Assembly (NCBI GenBank): GCA_963601185.1
Contig: CAVCEE010000013.1
Coordinates: 1-64,000 of the forward strand
DNA: 64,000 nt
Reading direction: 5' to 3'
DNA from: Limisoma sp963601185
Lineage (GTDB): Bacteria > Bacteroidota > Bacteroidia > Bacteroidales > Muribaculaceae
Shown one piece after another: positions 8,366 through 17,019 of the stretch. The notes under the pieces were generated by a model. That model saw only the letters and a list, made by a program, of their open reading frames with translations, was not told the DNA's origin and made no database searches. Every line of letters begins with the position of its first letter. Position 1 is the first letter of the stretch. A program made the translations under genes and the position numbers.

Positions 8366-10204
8366 ATGAAACAGAGAAACCTGATTCTAAAAGGCTTGTT
8401 AATGTTGGCATTCCTGCTGACTTTAAACAACGCCTACGGATTAAATTTCACCCTTTTAACCGACATCCACGTAACACCGGGAAACGAAAATGAGAAACAA
8501 CTGAAGATTGCCATCGACGAAATCAACAAGAACAATTCCGATTTTGTAATTCTCTCTGGTGATTTGACAAATGAAGGAAGTGACGAGCAACTGATTAACG
8601 TCAAGAAGATTGTCAACAAGTTAACCAAGCCCATTTACGTAATCCCCGGCAATCACGAAAACAACTGGTCGCAGAGTGCCACCAAAACCTTCAACGACAT
8701 CTGGGGCGACGACAAGTTTGTGTTTGAAACCGACAGTCTGGTGTTTATCGGCATCAACTGTGGTCCGTTTATGAAAATGGGCGACGGACATATCAAACAA
8801 GAAGACCTGATTTGGCTTGAAGACCAACTCGGCAAACGCTGCGCTTCAGGCAAACGTGTAGTGTCGATAAACCACTACCCTATCAAGGACGACCTCGACA
8901 ACTGGCAGGACTATGTAAACATCCTGCAAAAATACAAAACCATAATCCACATCTGTGGGCACTACCACACTTACGAATACTACAAGGGTGGCGACATTGA
9001 TGCCGTAATCTGCCGCGCCCTCGATATGACGCACGCCAAAGACGGATATGGCTATACCGACTTCTCCATTGATGGTGATTCAATCCATATCTACGACAAA
9101 GTACTTGGACAAGAGAAGAAACTGCAATGGGCTCTCCCAATCAGAGACAACCATCCAAAATTCAAATATGCGAAGACCGAGAAGAATGTTGTTCCCGACG
9201 GATTTTCAATAAAGTGCATCTATCAAGACAAGGCATCCATCTTCACAAGACTGGCAGTTGACAAAAATGCCATCTATTTTGGCAACTCATTGGGAGAAGT
9301 CAAAGCCATCGACAAAGGTGGCAACACTGTCTGGACAATGAAAACCGACGCATCGTTGTTTTCACGTCCAGCCATAGGCTCTTCAAATTACATTATCATC
9401 CCGACTTCCGACAAACGCATCATCTGGGCTGACAAGAAAACAGGAAGAACGATTCGCGAAAATGAATCATCAGGACCTTATGTTGCCGACGGCATTATCG
9501 TAAACGGGAAACTCTACCAAGGCGGATACAAGAAATTCGAGTGCTGGAATGTGAACACCGGCAATCTTGTCTGGCGGACAGAATTGGGCAATTATTGCCA
9601 AGCCGAGCCTGTTGTTGACGGCGATGACGTGATTTTCGGCACTTGGGACACCTATCTCCGCTGCCTTGACAGAAAAACAGGCAAACTCAAATGGGAATGG
9701 TCAAACGGTTCAACTGCCAATATGCTCAGTCCAGGCAACTGTGTGCCTGTCGTAACCAAGGACCGCGTAATCATTGTTGCTCCTGACCGGTATATGACAG
9801 TCCTCGACAGAAAGAGCGGCAAGGAAATATGGCGAAGCAATTTCGACAAGAAATATAAGGTTCGGGAAAGCCTCGGTTGCTCAGTCGACCAGAAACTTGT
9901 GTATGCTAAGACTATGGACGGACAATTATTGGCTGTAAATCCAAACAACGACGAAGCCAATGTAGCCTTTGTCGTTGATGCCGGATTCGGATATGAACAT
10001 GCGCCCTGTATCATTACAGAGGACAAAGGCGTAATCTATATGGGATCGCGCCGTGGTATGGTTGCCGCCATCGACAAAGCCACACACGAACTTTTGTGGA
10101 CATATCGTTGTGGATCATCGGAAATAAACGGCTTTGAAAAGTTCAACGGCAAAATTTATGTATCACTGACCGAAGGTTCAATTTTTGAAATAAAGAAATT
10201 ATGA
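8366..10204 (+). CDS. Secreted metallophosphoesterase fused to a PQQ-like beta-propeller
   Basis: About 612 residues. The N-terminal signal peptide is about 25 residues. The calcineurin-like phosphoesterase domain (about 26-235) has every metal-site motif: DIHV, GDLTNEG, GNHE, NHYP and GHYH. From about residue 270 to the end are PQQ/quinoprotein-like blades with repeated Trp-ending strands (GNTVWTM, GNLVWRTE, GKLKWEW, GKEIWRS, HELLWTYR), probably a seven-bladed propeller. The family splits phosphate mono- or diesters; the substrate is unknown. The propeller may dock a polymer or partner. The stop overlaps the next start (ATGA), so the two are coupled. Confidence 0.82.
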   Translation: MKQRNLILKGLLMLAFLLTLNNAYGLNFTLLTDIHVTPGNENEKQLKIAIDEINKNNSDFVILSGDLTNEGSDEQLINVKKIVNKLTKPIYVIPGNHENNWSQSATKTFNDIWGDDKFVFETDSLVFIGINCGPFMKMGDGHIKQEDLIWLEDQLGKRCASGKRVVSINHYPIKDDLDNWQDYVNILQKYKTIIHICGHYHTYEYYKGGDIDAVICRALDMTHAKDGYGYTDFSIDGDSIHIYDKVLGQEKKLQWALPIRDNHPKFKYAKTEKNVVPDGFSIKCIYQDKASIFTRLAVDKNAIYFGNSLGEVKAIDKGGNTVWTMKTDASLFSRPAIGSSNYIIIPTSDKRIIWADKKTGRTIRENESSGPYVADGIIVNGKLYQGGYKKFECWNVNTGNLVWRTELGNYCQAEPVVDGDDVIFGTWDTYLRCLDRKTGKLKWEWSNGSTANMLSPGNCVPVVTKDRVIIVAPDRYMTVLDRKSGKEIWRSNFDKKYKVRESLGCSVDQKLVYAKTMDGQLLAVNPNNDEANVAFVVDAGFGYEHAPCIITEDKGVIYMGSRRGMVAAIDKATHELLWTYRCGSSEINGFEKFNGKIYVSLTEGSIFEIKKL

Positions 10205-10380
10205 CAAATCTACCAACTGACCCATTCATCCTGATGAGTTATGTCAACCAGCAATTGCGCGACAACTACGATTCGCTTGAGGAGTTTTGTAAAAGTCAGG
10301 ACATCAACATTGACGAGTTGACTACTACTTTACAATCCGCTGGTTTTGAATACAATCCAAGTACCAACAAATTTTGGTAG
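10201..10380 (+). CDS. DUF4250 small protein (59 residues)
   Basis: A short gene that starts inside the stop of the phosphoesterase gene (ATGA overlap) and ends just before a strong terminator. The protein begins MTNLPTDPFILMSYVNQQLR and ends with NPSTNKFW. This matches the DUF4250 family pattern of Pro-Asp-Pro near the start, a conserved Asn-x-x-Leu-Arg, and a short C-terminal winged-helix-like unit ending Asn-x-Phe-Trp. Function is unknown. It has no signal peptide and is probably cytoplasmic. Confidence 0.78.
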   Translation: MTNLPTDPFILMSYVNQQLRDNYDSLEEFCKSQDINIDELTTTLQSAGFEYNPSTNKFW

Positions 10381-10389
10381 CCGAAAATA

Positions 10390-10436
10390 AGAGAAGATGG
10401 TATTGGCCGAATGACCGATACCATCTTCTCTTTTTC
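10390..10436 (+). terminator. Strong intrinsic terminator closing the 5.7-10.4 kb operon
   Basis: 17-bp stem with one wobble pair: left arm AGAGAAGATGGTATTGG (10390-10406), right arm at 10415-10431, followed by a T-rich tract. Confidence 0.92.
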
Positions 10437-10450
10437 TCCATTCTTGGCAT

Positions 10451-10458
10451 TATTTTTG
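10451..10458 (+). promoter_or_regulatory. Promoter -7 element of the ClpC-like gene
   Basis: TATTTTTG matches TAnnTTTG, 27 bases before the start codon. No clear -33 TTG at the right distance. Confidence 0.5.
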
Positions 10459-10484
10459 CGGATTAGGAGAACAAATAAACTGTT

Positions 10485-12614
10485 ATGACAAAATACACTC
10501 AAGATAAAGCAGACTTGTTGTTACCATTAGCCATTGCGTCTTTTCGCAACGGCTTTGAAAACAATGATGTGCCACCCGACGAAGACGGCTTCCCTGAGGA
10601 ATCCGAGAAAGACAAGGCCACAATTTCCAAGCCGCGGCAAGACCGGCGTGACGAGAGAAAGTCTGATACACCAGTGCTTAATCGTTTTGGCAACGACATC
10701 ACCCGCGCCGCAGAAGAGGGCAAACTTGACCCTGTTGTCGGTAGGGAAAATGAAATTGAACGAGTAATCCAAATATTAAGTCGCCGGAAGAAAAACAATC
10801 CGGTGCTTATCGGAGAACCAGGTGTCGGAAAGTCTGCCATCGTGGAAGGACTGGCAATCCGCATCAAGGAGCACAAGGTGTCGCGACTGCTGTTTGACAA
10901 ACGCGTAATGTCGCTTGATATGGCAGCCATCGTTGCCGGCACGAAATTCAGAGGCCAATTCGAGGAGCGCATAAAGGCCATCATCGATGAAGTCAAGAAA
11001 AATCCGAATATCATCCTCTTCATTGACGAAATCCACAATATCGTCGGCGCAGGCAATCAGCAAGGCACAATGGATGCTGCGAATTTGCTCAAACCGGCAT
11101 TAGCGAGGGGCGAAATCCAATGTATTGGCGCAACAACGCTCGACGAGTACCGCAAGAACATTGAAAAAGACGGAGCATTGGAACGTCGTTTCCAGAAGGT
11201 CATGGTCGAGCAGACAAGCGCAGAGGAAACGCTCCAGATTCTTCACAACATCAAGAACTGTTATGAAGACCATCACAATGTCACCTACACCGACAAGGCA
11301 CTTGCCGCCTGTGTATCACTGACACAGCGCTATATAAGCGACCGCTTCTTCCCCGACAAAGCCATTGATGCACTTGACGAAGCCGGAGCGAGAGTCCACG
11401 TAGGCAATGTTTCCGCGCCAAAGGAAATAGAAGAGTTGGAGGGAAAAATTGCTCAAACCACCGAGAAGAAACTTGCGGCAGCGCAAGCACAGAATTTCGA
11501 GGAAGCGGCTCATCTCCGAGACGAAGTCAGACAACTCAACGCAGTGCTTGAAGAAAAGAAGCAGCAATGGGAATCTGAATTGAAAAACAATAGAGAGATT
11601 GTCGATGAAGACAAAATAGCAGAAGTGGTGGCAATGATGACAGGAGTGCCCGTCCAGCGTATTGCGCAGACTGAAAGTTCACGTCTGCTCAATATGGGTA
11701 CAGTGCTCAAAGATTCGATTGTAGGGCAAGACGAGGCCATCGACAAGATTGTCAAGTCAATCCAGCGAAACCGCGTCGGACTGAAAGACCCCAACCACCC
11801 TATCGGCACATTTCTGTTTCTTGGACCTACGGGTGTGGGCAAAACCCACTTGGCAAAAAAACTTGCAGAATTTCTGTTTGACTCAAAGGACGCATTGATT
11901 CGCATCGACATGAGCGAATATATGGAGAAGTTCTCCGTTTCACGACTCGTGGGTGCGCCTCCGGGATATGTGGGATATGAAGAAGGTGGACAACTCACGG
12001 AAAAGGTACGCAGACACCCCTACTCCGTAGTGCTCCTTGACGAACTAGAGAAAGCAAATCCCGACGTGTTTAATATGCTGTTGCAGGTAATGGACGAGGG
12101 CCGGCTTACTGACAGCCTCGGTCGCACTGTAGATTTCAAGAACACCATAATAATCATGACCTCCAACATTGGTACACGCCAACTGAACGATTTCGGCAAC
12201 GGTATCGGTTTCAATACCGGCGGCAACAGTGCCGATTATTCGAGAGGTGTCATCCAAAAGGCGCTCAACAAGACTTTTGCGCCAGAGTTTCTCAATCGCG
12301 TCGACGACATTGTGATGTTCAACAGTCTGGACAAAGACGCTTTGAACCAGATTATCGACCTCGAATTGGCAGGGTTCTTCAGCCGTATCAAAAGTCTCGG
12401 CTTCGAACTGGAACTGACCGACTCTGCCAGAGAATTCATTGTCGACAAGGGTTTCGACAAGCAATTCGGTGCAAGGCCATTGAAACGTGCCATCCAAAAA
12501 TACCTTGAGGATGAACTCGCCGAAATGGTACTGAAAGCCGAAGTTGAGAAAGGCAATAAAATCGTGGTTGACCATACTGCAGGAAGCGACAAGTTGGACT
12601 GCCGCATAATGTAG
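10485..12614 (+). CDS. ClpC-like AAA+ unfoldase lacking the Clp N domain
   Basis: About 709 residues, against about 840 for usual ClpC. Instead of the double Clp-N repeat there is a roughly 65-residue acidic and charged leader. AAA module 1 has GEPGVGKS (Walker A, about 108) and LFIDEIHN. A middle domain follows with a UVR-type coiled segment (NFEEAAHLRDEV, about 345). AAA module 2 has GPTGVGKT and LLDELEKANPD. A GIGF tripeptide loop in module 2 is in the place used to dock ClpP. Expected to unfold proteins for ClpP using ATP. The missing N domain normally binds adaptors and substrates. A terminator and promoter lie directly upstream, so the short form does not look like an annotation slip. 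Confidence 0.87.
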   Translation: MTKYTQDKADLLLPLAIASFRNGFENNDVPPDEDGFPEESEKDKATISKPRQDRRDERKSDTPVLNRFGNDITRAAEEGKLDPVVGRENEIERVIQILSRRKKNNPVLIGEPGVGKSAIVEGLAIRIKEHKVSRLLFDKRVMSLDMAAIVAGTKFRGQFEERIKAIIDEVKKNPNIILFIDEIHNIVGAGNQQGTMDAANLLKPALARGEIQCIGATTLDEYRKNIEKDGALERRFQKVMVEQTSAEETLQILHNIKNCYEDHHNVTYTDKALAACVSLTQRYISDRFFPDKAIDALDEAGARVHVGNVSAPKEIEELEGKIAQTTEKKLAAAQAQNFEEAAHLRDEVRQLNAVLEEKKQQWESELKNNREIVDEDKIAEVVAMMTGVPVQRIAQTESSRLLNMGTVLKDSIVGQDEAIDKIVKSIQRNRVGLKDPNHPIGTFLFLGPTGVGKTHLAKKLAEFLFDSKDALIRIDMSEYMEKFSVSRLVGAPPGYVGYEEGGQLTEKVRRHPYSVVLLDELEKANPDVFNMLLQVMDEGRLTDSLGRTVDFKNTIIIMTSNIGTRQLNDFGNGIGFNTGGNSADYSRGVIQKALNKTFAPEFLNRVDDIVMFNSLDKDALNQIIDLELAGFFSRIKSLGFELELTDSAREFIVDKGFDKQFGARPLKRAIQKYLEDELAEMVLKAEVEKGNKIVVDHTAGSDKLDCRIM

Positions 12615-12653
12615 CCGTCATTGACTGACTATTAGTCATAATACATGTATAAA

Positions 12654-12686
12654 ATGTCATATTCTTTTGAATATGGCATTTTTTTT
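12654..12686 (+). terminator. Intrinsic terminator after the ClpC-like gene
   Basis: 11-bp stem ATGTCATATTC (12654-12664) / GAATATGGCAT (12669-12679) with one G-T wobble, loop TTTT, then eight T. It lies inside the region that a long reading of htpG would claim as coding. Confidence 0.82.
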
Positions 12687-12722
12687 GCAATGCAGAAATC
12701 AGAAAATCAAAACACAATCGAT

Positions 12723-14765
12723 ATGACTACACAAAAAGGTAAAATCGGAGTGACTACGGAAAACATCTTTCCAGTCATCAAAAAATTCTTATATAGCGAC
12801 CACGATATTTTTCTTCGTGAAATCGTGTCGAACGCAGTTGATGCCACACAGAAATTACGCACATTGTCGTCGTGCGGCGAATTTAAAGGCGAACTCGGCA
12901 ATGTGAATGTCAAAGTCAGCCTCGACAAAGACAAAGGCACTTTGACAATCAGCGATTCCGGTATCGGTATGACTGCCGCCGACATTGACAAATACATCAA
13001 TCAGATTGCATTCTCAGGCGCAGAAGAGTTTTTGGAAAAATACAAGAACGATGCAAATGCCATAATCGGTCATTTCGGACTCGGTTTCTACTCTGCATTT
13101 ATGGTCTCAAAAAAGGTGGAAATCCGCACGAAATCATACAAAGAAGGCGAAAAGGCTGTTTGCTGGTCGTGCGACGGTTCTCCCGAATTTGAACTGAACG
13201 AGATTGACAAAGCCGATAGAGGTACTGACATCGTTCTTTACATCGATGATGAATGCAAGGATTTCCTCGAAAAGGACAAGATTGAATCACTTCTCAAGAA
13301 GTACTGCAAATTCTTGCCTATTCCTATCGTATTCGGAAAGAAACAAGAGTGGAAAGACGGCAAAATGGTCGATACCGAAGAAGACAACGTAATCAACGAC
13401 GTAAAACCGGCATGGACGGTACAGCCTTCTGAATTGAAAGATGAAGACTATCTTAAGTTCTACCACGAACTTTACCCTGGCAATGAAGATCCTTTGTTTT
13501 GGATCCATTTGAATGTTGACTATCCATTCACTTTGACCGGTATTTTGTACTTCCCTAAATTGAAGAACGAAATCGACATACAAAAGAACCGCATCCAGTT
13601 GTACTGCAACCAAGTGTTCGTAACTGACTCTGTTGAAGGTGTCGTGCCAGACTATATGATGATTATGCGTGGCGTTATCGACTCTCCCGACATTCCGCTC
13701 AATGTGTCCCGTTCATACTTGCAAAGCGATTCCAATGTAAAGAAAATCTCGTCCTACATCTCTAAGAAAGTCGCATCCCAGTTGGAGAATATCTTCAAGA
13801 ACCGCCGAAGCGAATATGAGGAAAAATGGAACGACATCAAGATTTTCATCGAATATGGTATGCTGAGCGATGAGAAGTTCTGCGACTCCGCTATGAAATT
13901 CGCGCTTCTCGGCAACGTCGACGACAAGAAGTTCACTTTGGATGAATATAAGGAACTCATCAAAAGCAACCAGACAGACAAGGACGGCAATTTGATTTAT
14001 CTTTACGCCACCGACAAGACCAACCAATATAGTTATATCAAGGCAGCCACAGACAAGGGTTATGACGTGCTTCTGATTAACGACCAACTCGGCAGTCATT
14101 TTGTCGGACTCCTTGAACAGAAACTTGAGAAATCACGTTTTGTCCGCGTTGACAGCGACATCGTAGAAAACCTCATCATCAAGGAAGACAGAAAGAGTGC
14201 AGACTTGACGACTCAAGACAGAACAGTCTTTACTGAGTTGTTCCGCTGCCAGATTCCGACAATCGACAAATGCGAGTTTTTGGTAACATTTGAGAAATTG
14301 GCATCGGATGCACAACCAGTGCAGATTACTCAAAGCGAATATATGCGTCGAATGAAGGAGATGGCGGCAATGCAGCCAGGTATGAGTTTCTACGGAGAGA
14401 TGCCGGATTCTTACAACATCATCTTCAACACGGAGCACCCGGTTGTAAAACGCGTCCTCGCTGATGCAAAATCGGCTCTCGACGAAAAGGTCGCTCCTAC
14501 CGAGGCTTCTATAGCAGCAGAGAATGAGGCAGCAAAGACTTTGCGTGAGAAGAAAGATGCAACAGACGACGAAAAGAAGCAACTCTCCGAGCATGAAGCC
14601 AAAGCAGAAAGTCTCAGAAATGAAGAGAATGCACAAATCAAAGCATACGCCGACACAATCCCGGCTCTCCGCCAGTTGATTGACATCGCTTTGTTGGGCA
14701 ACAATCTACTCAAAGGTGCAGACCTCGACAATTTCCTTCGCCGCTCCATCGACTTATTGAAATAA
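12723..14765 (+). CDS. htpG: Hsp90-family chaperone HtpG
   Basis: About 680 residues. An ATP-dependent chaperone with an N-terminal GHKL ATPase: LREIVSNAVDATQKL, DSGIGMT, and the lid GHFGLGFYSAFMV. The middle domain carries the catalytic-loop Arg (LNVSRSYLQSD), and a dimerisation domain is at the end. The longer frame back to 12645 runs through the preceding terminator, and the Bacteroidales family start resembles MTTQKGKIGVTTENIF, so ATG 12723 is chosen (12690 is possible). It is followed by its own terminator. Confidence 0.95.
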   Translation: MTTQKGKIGVTTENIFPVIKKFLYSDHDIFLREIVSNAVDATQKLRTLSSCGEFKGELGNVNVKVSLDKDKGTLTISDSGIGMTAADIDKYINQIAFSGAEEFLEKYKNDANAIIGHFGLGFYSAFMVSKKVEIRTKSYKEGEKAVCWSCDGSPEFELNEIDKADRGTDIVLYIDDECKDFLEKDKIESLLKKYCKFLPIPIVFGKKQEWKDGKMVDTEEDNVINDVKPAWTVQPSELKDEDYLKFYHELYPGNEDPLFWIHLNVDYPFTLTGILYFPKLKNEIDIQKNRIQLYCNQVFVTDSVEGVVPDYMMIMRGVIDSPDIPLNVSRSYLQSDSNVKKISSYISKKVASQLENIFKNRRSEYEEKWNDIKIFIEYGMLSDEKFCDSAMKFALLGNVDDKKFTLDEYKELIKSNQTDKDGNLIYLYATDKTNQYSYIKAATDKGYDVLLINDQLGSHFVGLLEQKLEKSRFVRVDSDIVENLIIKEDRKSADLTTQDRTVFTELFRCQIPTIDKCEFLVTFEKLASDAQPVQITQSEYMRRMKEMAAMQPGMSFYGEMPDSYNIIFNTEHPVVKRVLADAKSALDEKVAPTEASIAAENEAAKTLREKKDATDDEKKQLSEHEAKAESLRNEENAQIKAYADTIPALRQLIDIALLGNNLLKGADLDNFLRRSIDLLK

Positions 14766-14777
14766 ACAAATACAATA

Positions 14778-14822
14778 AAACCCAACAGCAAGCCTATGCA
14801 ATTTGCTGTTGGGTTTATTTTA
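14778..14822 (+). terminator. Intrinsic terminator after htpG
   Basis: Perfect 14-bp stem AAACCCAACAGCAA (14778-14791) / TTGCTGTTGGGTTT (14803-14816), then a T-rich stretch. Confidence 0.88.
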
Positions 14823-14839
14823 TATAAAAAAACAAGCCA

Positions 14840-15313
14840 ATGAAAATTTGCCTATTTGTAGTAGGAAAGACCAACCACAACTATTTGTCGCCAGGGATAG
14901 ACGACTACACCCGACGCGTCAACCACTATGTGCCTTTCAGCATCCAATTTATCGCCGATGCCAAAAACACTCGCAATATGACGCAGGCGCAACAAAAAGT
15001 GGCTGAAGGACAAAATCTGCTTGCCAACTTTGAGGCATCTGACTATGTTGTACTTCTCGACGAGCACGGCAAGGAGATGAAATCCATTGAATTTTCAGCC
15101 TACATCGAAAAGAAAATGCAGAACGTACCCAAACGGCTGGTCTTTGTTGTTGGCGGTCCTTATGGTTTCTCCGAAGACGTCTACAACCGCGCCAATGAGA
15201 AAATCTCCTTGTCAAAGATGACATTTCCTCACGACTTGATTCGCCTTGTGTTTTGCGAACAACTCTATCGTGCATATACAATTATGCACAACGAGCCTTA
15301 CCATCACGAATAG
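14840..15313 (+). CDS. rlmH: 23S rRNA pseudouridine-1915 N3-methyltransferase RlmH
   Basis: 157 residues, the usual size. A SPOUT-class methyltransferase that modifies helix 69 of 23S rRNA using S-adenosylmethionine. Seen: the MKICLFVVGKT start, the trefoil-knot motifs FVVGGPYGFS and LSKMTFPHDLIRL, and the conserved end YHHE. It stands alone between the htpG terminator and a convergent gene whose stop is 11 bases away. Confidence 0.94.
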   Translation: MKICLFVVGKTNHNYLSPGIDDYTRRVNHYVPFSIQFIADAKNTRNMTQAQQKVAEGQNLLANFEASDYVVLLDEHGKEMKSIEFSAYIEKKMQNVPKRLVFVVGGPYGFSEDVYNRANEKISLSKMTFPHDLIRLVFCEQLYRAYTIMHNEPYHHE

Positions 15314-15324
15314 GGCGATTTACG

Positions 15325-15900
15325 CTACTTTGTAATCAGCATACCCTGCATCACCTCATCGGCAACCGCTTCGCCCTTGGCTATTTTAAGTATGTCGTAG
15401 CACATATTTGCCACTGACGACGGACCATTAGCCGTTACGAAATGTCCGTCTACTACGCTGCGGCTTGCTTCTACCGTAGATTTGCTGCACAGGCTCTCGA
15501 AGCCCGGATAGCACGTCATTCGACGGCCGTCCAACACACCCATCTGCGCCAGCACAACTGCCGGAGAAGCACAAATGGCTGCGACATAGGCATTGCGAGA
15601 GACTTGGTTGTTGACAAGCGTATGCACTGACTCACACTCATACAAGTTTTTCGCGCCGGGCATACCGCCTGGAAGCACAACCCAAGTCGGATCAAGGTTG
15701 AGCACTTCGCTGACCACAGTGTCCGCAATCATCTGCACTCCGTGCGCACCGGTAACGATTGCATCCTCATTGATTGACACACTAACGGCATTCATGCCAC
15801 CGCGACGCAGGATATCGACTGTGCCTATTGCTTCTATTTCCTCAAAACCATTTGCAAAAAGCACCAATGCATCCACGTTATTTAAATTTGAATGTTGCAT
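15325..15900 (-). CDS. DJ-1/PfpI family protein
   Basis: About 191 residues of the DJ-1/ThiJ/YajL type. Seen: the N-terminal strand ALVLFANGFEEIEAIG with the conserved Glu, the VVLPGGMPGAKNL loop, and the nucleophile elbow AAICASPAV with the redox-active Cys. Family members act as glyoxalases, deglycases (disputed) or stress-linked chaperones. The precise role is not deducible. A near-consensus promoter element (minus-strand TAATTTTA at 15927-15934) lies upstream. Convergent with rlmH. Confidence 0.86.
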   Translation of the reverse strand: MQHSNLNNVDALVLFANGFEEIEAIGTVDILRRGGMNAVSVSINEDAIVTGAHGVQMIADTVVSEVLNLDPTWVVLPGGMPGAKNLYECESVHTLVNNQVSRNAYVAAICASPAVVLAQMGVLDGRRMTCYPGFESLCSKSTVEASRSVVDGHFVTANGPSSVANMCYDILKIAKGEAVADEVMQGMLITK

Positions 15901-15978
15901 AATTTTATCTGTTTATTGGTTGTATGTAAAATTAAGGCGATTTTTTAATCTTCACAATTATTTCATCTGAAAATGTTT

Positions 15979-15986
15979 TAATTTTG
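15979..15986 (+). promoter_or_regulatory. Promoter -7 element of apbE, four bases before the start codon
   Basis: TAATTTTG matches TAnnTTTG. The ATG is at 15991, so the predicted transcript would start at or within a few bases of the start codon, making a leaderless or near-leaderless mRNA. Confidence 0.5.
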
Positions 15987-15990
15987 CGGT

Positions 15991-17013
15991 ATGAACACAT
16001 TTGAGCACAACAAGAAGAGGGCGATTATCCTCGCCTGCCTCGGTATCATCGGCATCATCCTTATTTTCTGCTTCAAGCCATCACGCAAAGAATGGATTAA
16101 GCAATCCGGCGTGGTTTGGAACACCGAATACCACATCACCTATATGTCGGCAAAAGATCTCGCGGACTCCATCGATGCCACATTCCGCCGCGTGGAACTT
16201 AGTGTGTCGCCATTCAACAAGGCTTCGCTCGTTACCGCCATAAATGACAACAAGACTGACTCGTTAGATGAGGCTCTAAAGACAATCTATCTCAAATCAG
16301 TGGAAATAAACGATGAAAGCAACGGTGCTTTCGACCCTACTTTGTCGCCAATCATCAATGCCTGGGGATTCGGTTACAAGTCGGGTGCAATGCCCTCCGA
16401 TGCTGACATTGACTCGATGCTCCAATTTGTAGGCATAAGGAAGACTCACCTCAACGGAAACAAGTTAAAAAAAGACGACCCCCGCACCACATTCAATTTC
16501 AGTGCAATAGCAAAGGGATTCGGATGCGACGAAATCGGACGAATGCTTGAGCGCAACGGCGTAGAGAACTATCTCGTGGAGGTAGGCGGCGAGATTGTGG
16601 CAAAAGGCAATAATCCACAAAACGGCAAGTGGCACGTGTCGATTGACAAGCCTATAATTTCCGATGGCGACATTGTGCATGAATCAGCAGAAATAATTGC
16701 AGTCAGTAATCAGGCTATCGCCACATCTGGCAACTATCGCAACTACAAGGAAGACAGTCTCGGCAACAGATATGCCCACATTATCAACCCGAAGGCCGGG
16801 CGACCTGCCACTACCGACATTCTCAGCGCCACGGTCATTGCCAACGACTGTATGTCTGCTGATGCCTATGCTACAACGCTGATGGTGCTCGGACTTGACA
16901 AGGCTAAGGATTTGTTGGCAAAGCATCCTGAAATCGCAGCGATGCTGATTACATCGCAAAACGGGGAACTGAGCTTCTGGCATTCCAGCAACTACCCGAA
17001 AGCCGTGAAATAG
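15991..17013 (+). CDS. apbE: FAD:protein FMN transferase (ApbE)
   Basis: About 340 residues. Attaches FMN covalently to Thr or Ser of exported flavoproteins such as NqrB/NqrC or RnfG. The N-terminal membrane segment (about 10-28) suggests a periplasmic, membrane-anchored enzyme. Motifs: FDPTLSPIINAWGFG, FSAIAKGFGCDEIG, LVEVGGEIVAKG, and the metal-binding C-terminal NDCMSADAYATTLMVLG with its conserved Asp/Thr. The start codon follows the promoter element almost directly. Convergent with the S24 repressor gene, stops six bases apart. No client flavoprotein gene is adjacent. Confidence 0.92.
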   Translation: MNTFEHNKKRAIILACLGIIGIILIFCFKPSRKEWIKQSGVVWNTEYHITYMSAKDLADSIDATFRRVELSVSPFNKASLVTAINDNKTDSLDEALKTIYLKSVEINDESNGAFDPTLSPIINAWGFGYKSGAMPSDADIDSMLQFVGIRKTHLNGNKLKKDDPRTTFNFSAIAKGFGCDEIGRMLERNGVENYLVEVGGEIVAKGNNPQNGKWHVSIDKPIISDGDIVHESAEIIAVSNQAIATSGNYRNYKEDSLGNRYAHIINPKAGRPATTDILSATVIANDCMSADAYATTLMVLGLDKAKDLLAKHPEIAAMLITSQNGELSFWHSSNYPKAVK

Positions 17014-17019
17014 CGGCAC

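Noticed and set aside
12645..12722. Longer N-terminus for htpG
   Set aside because: It would translate through the intrinsic terminator of the preceding gene and does not resemble the family start.
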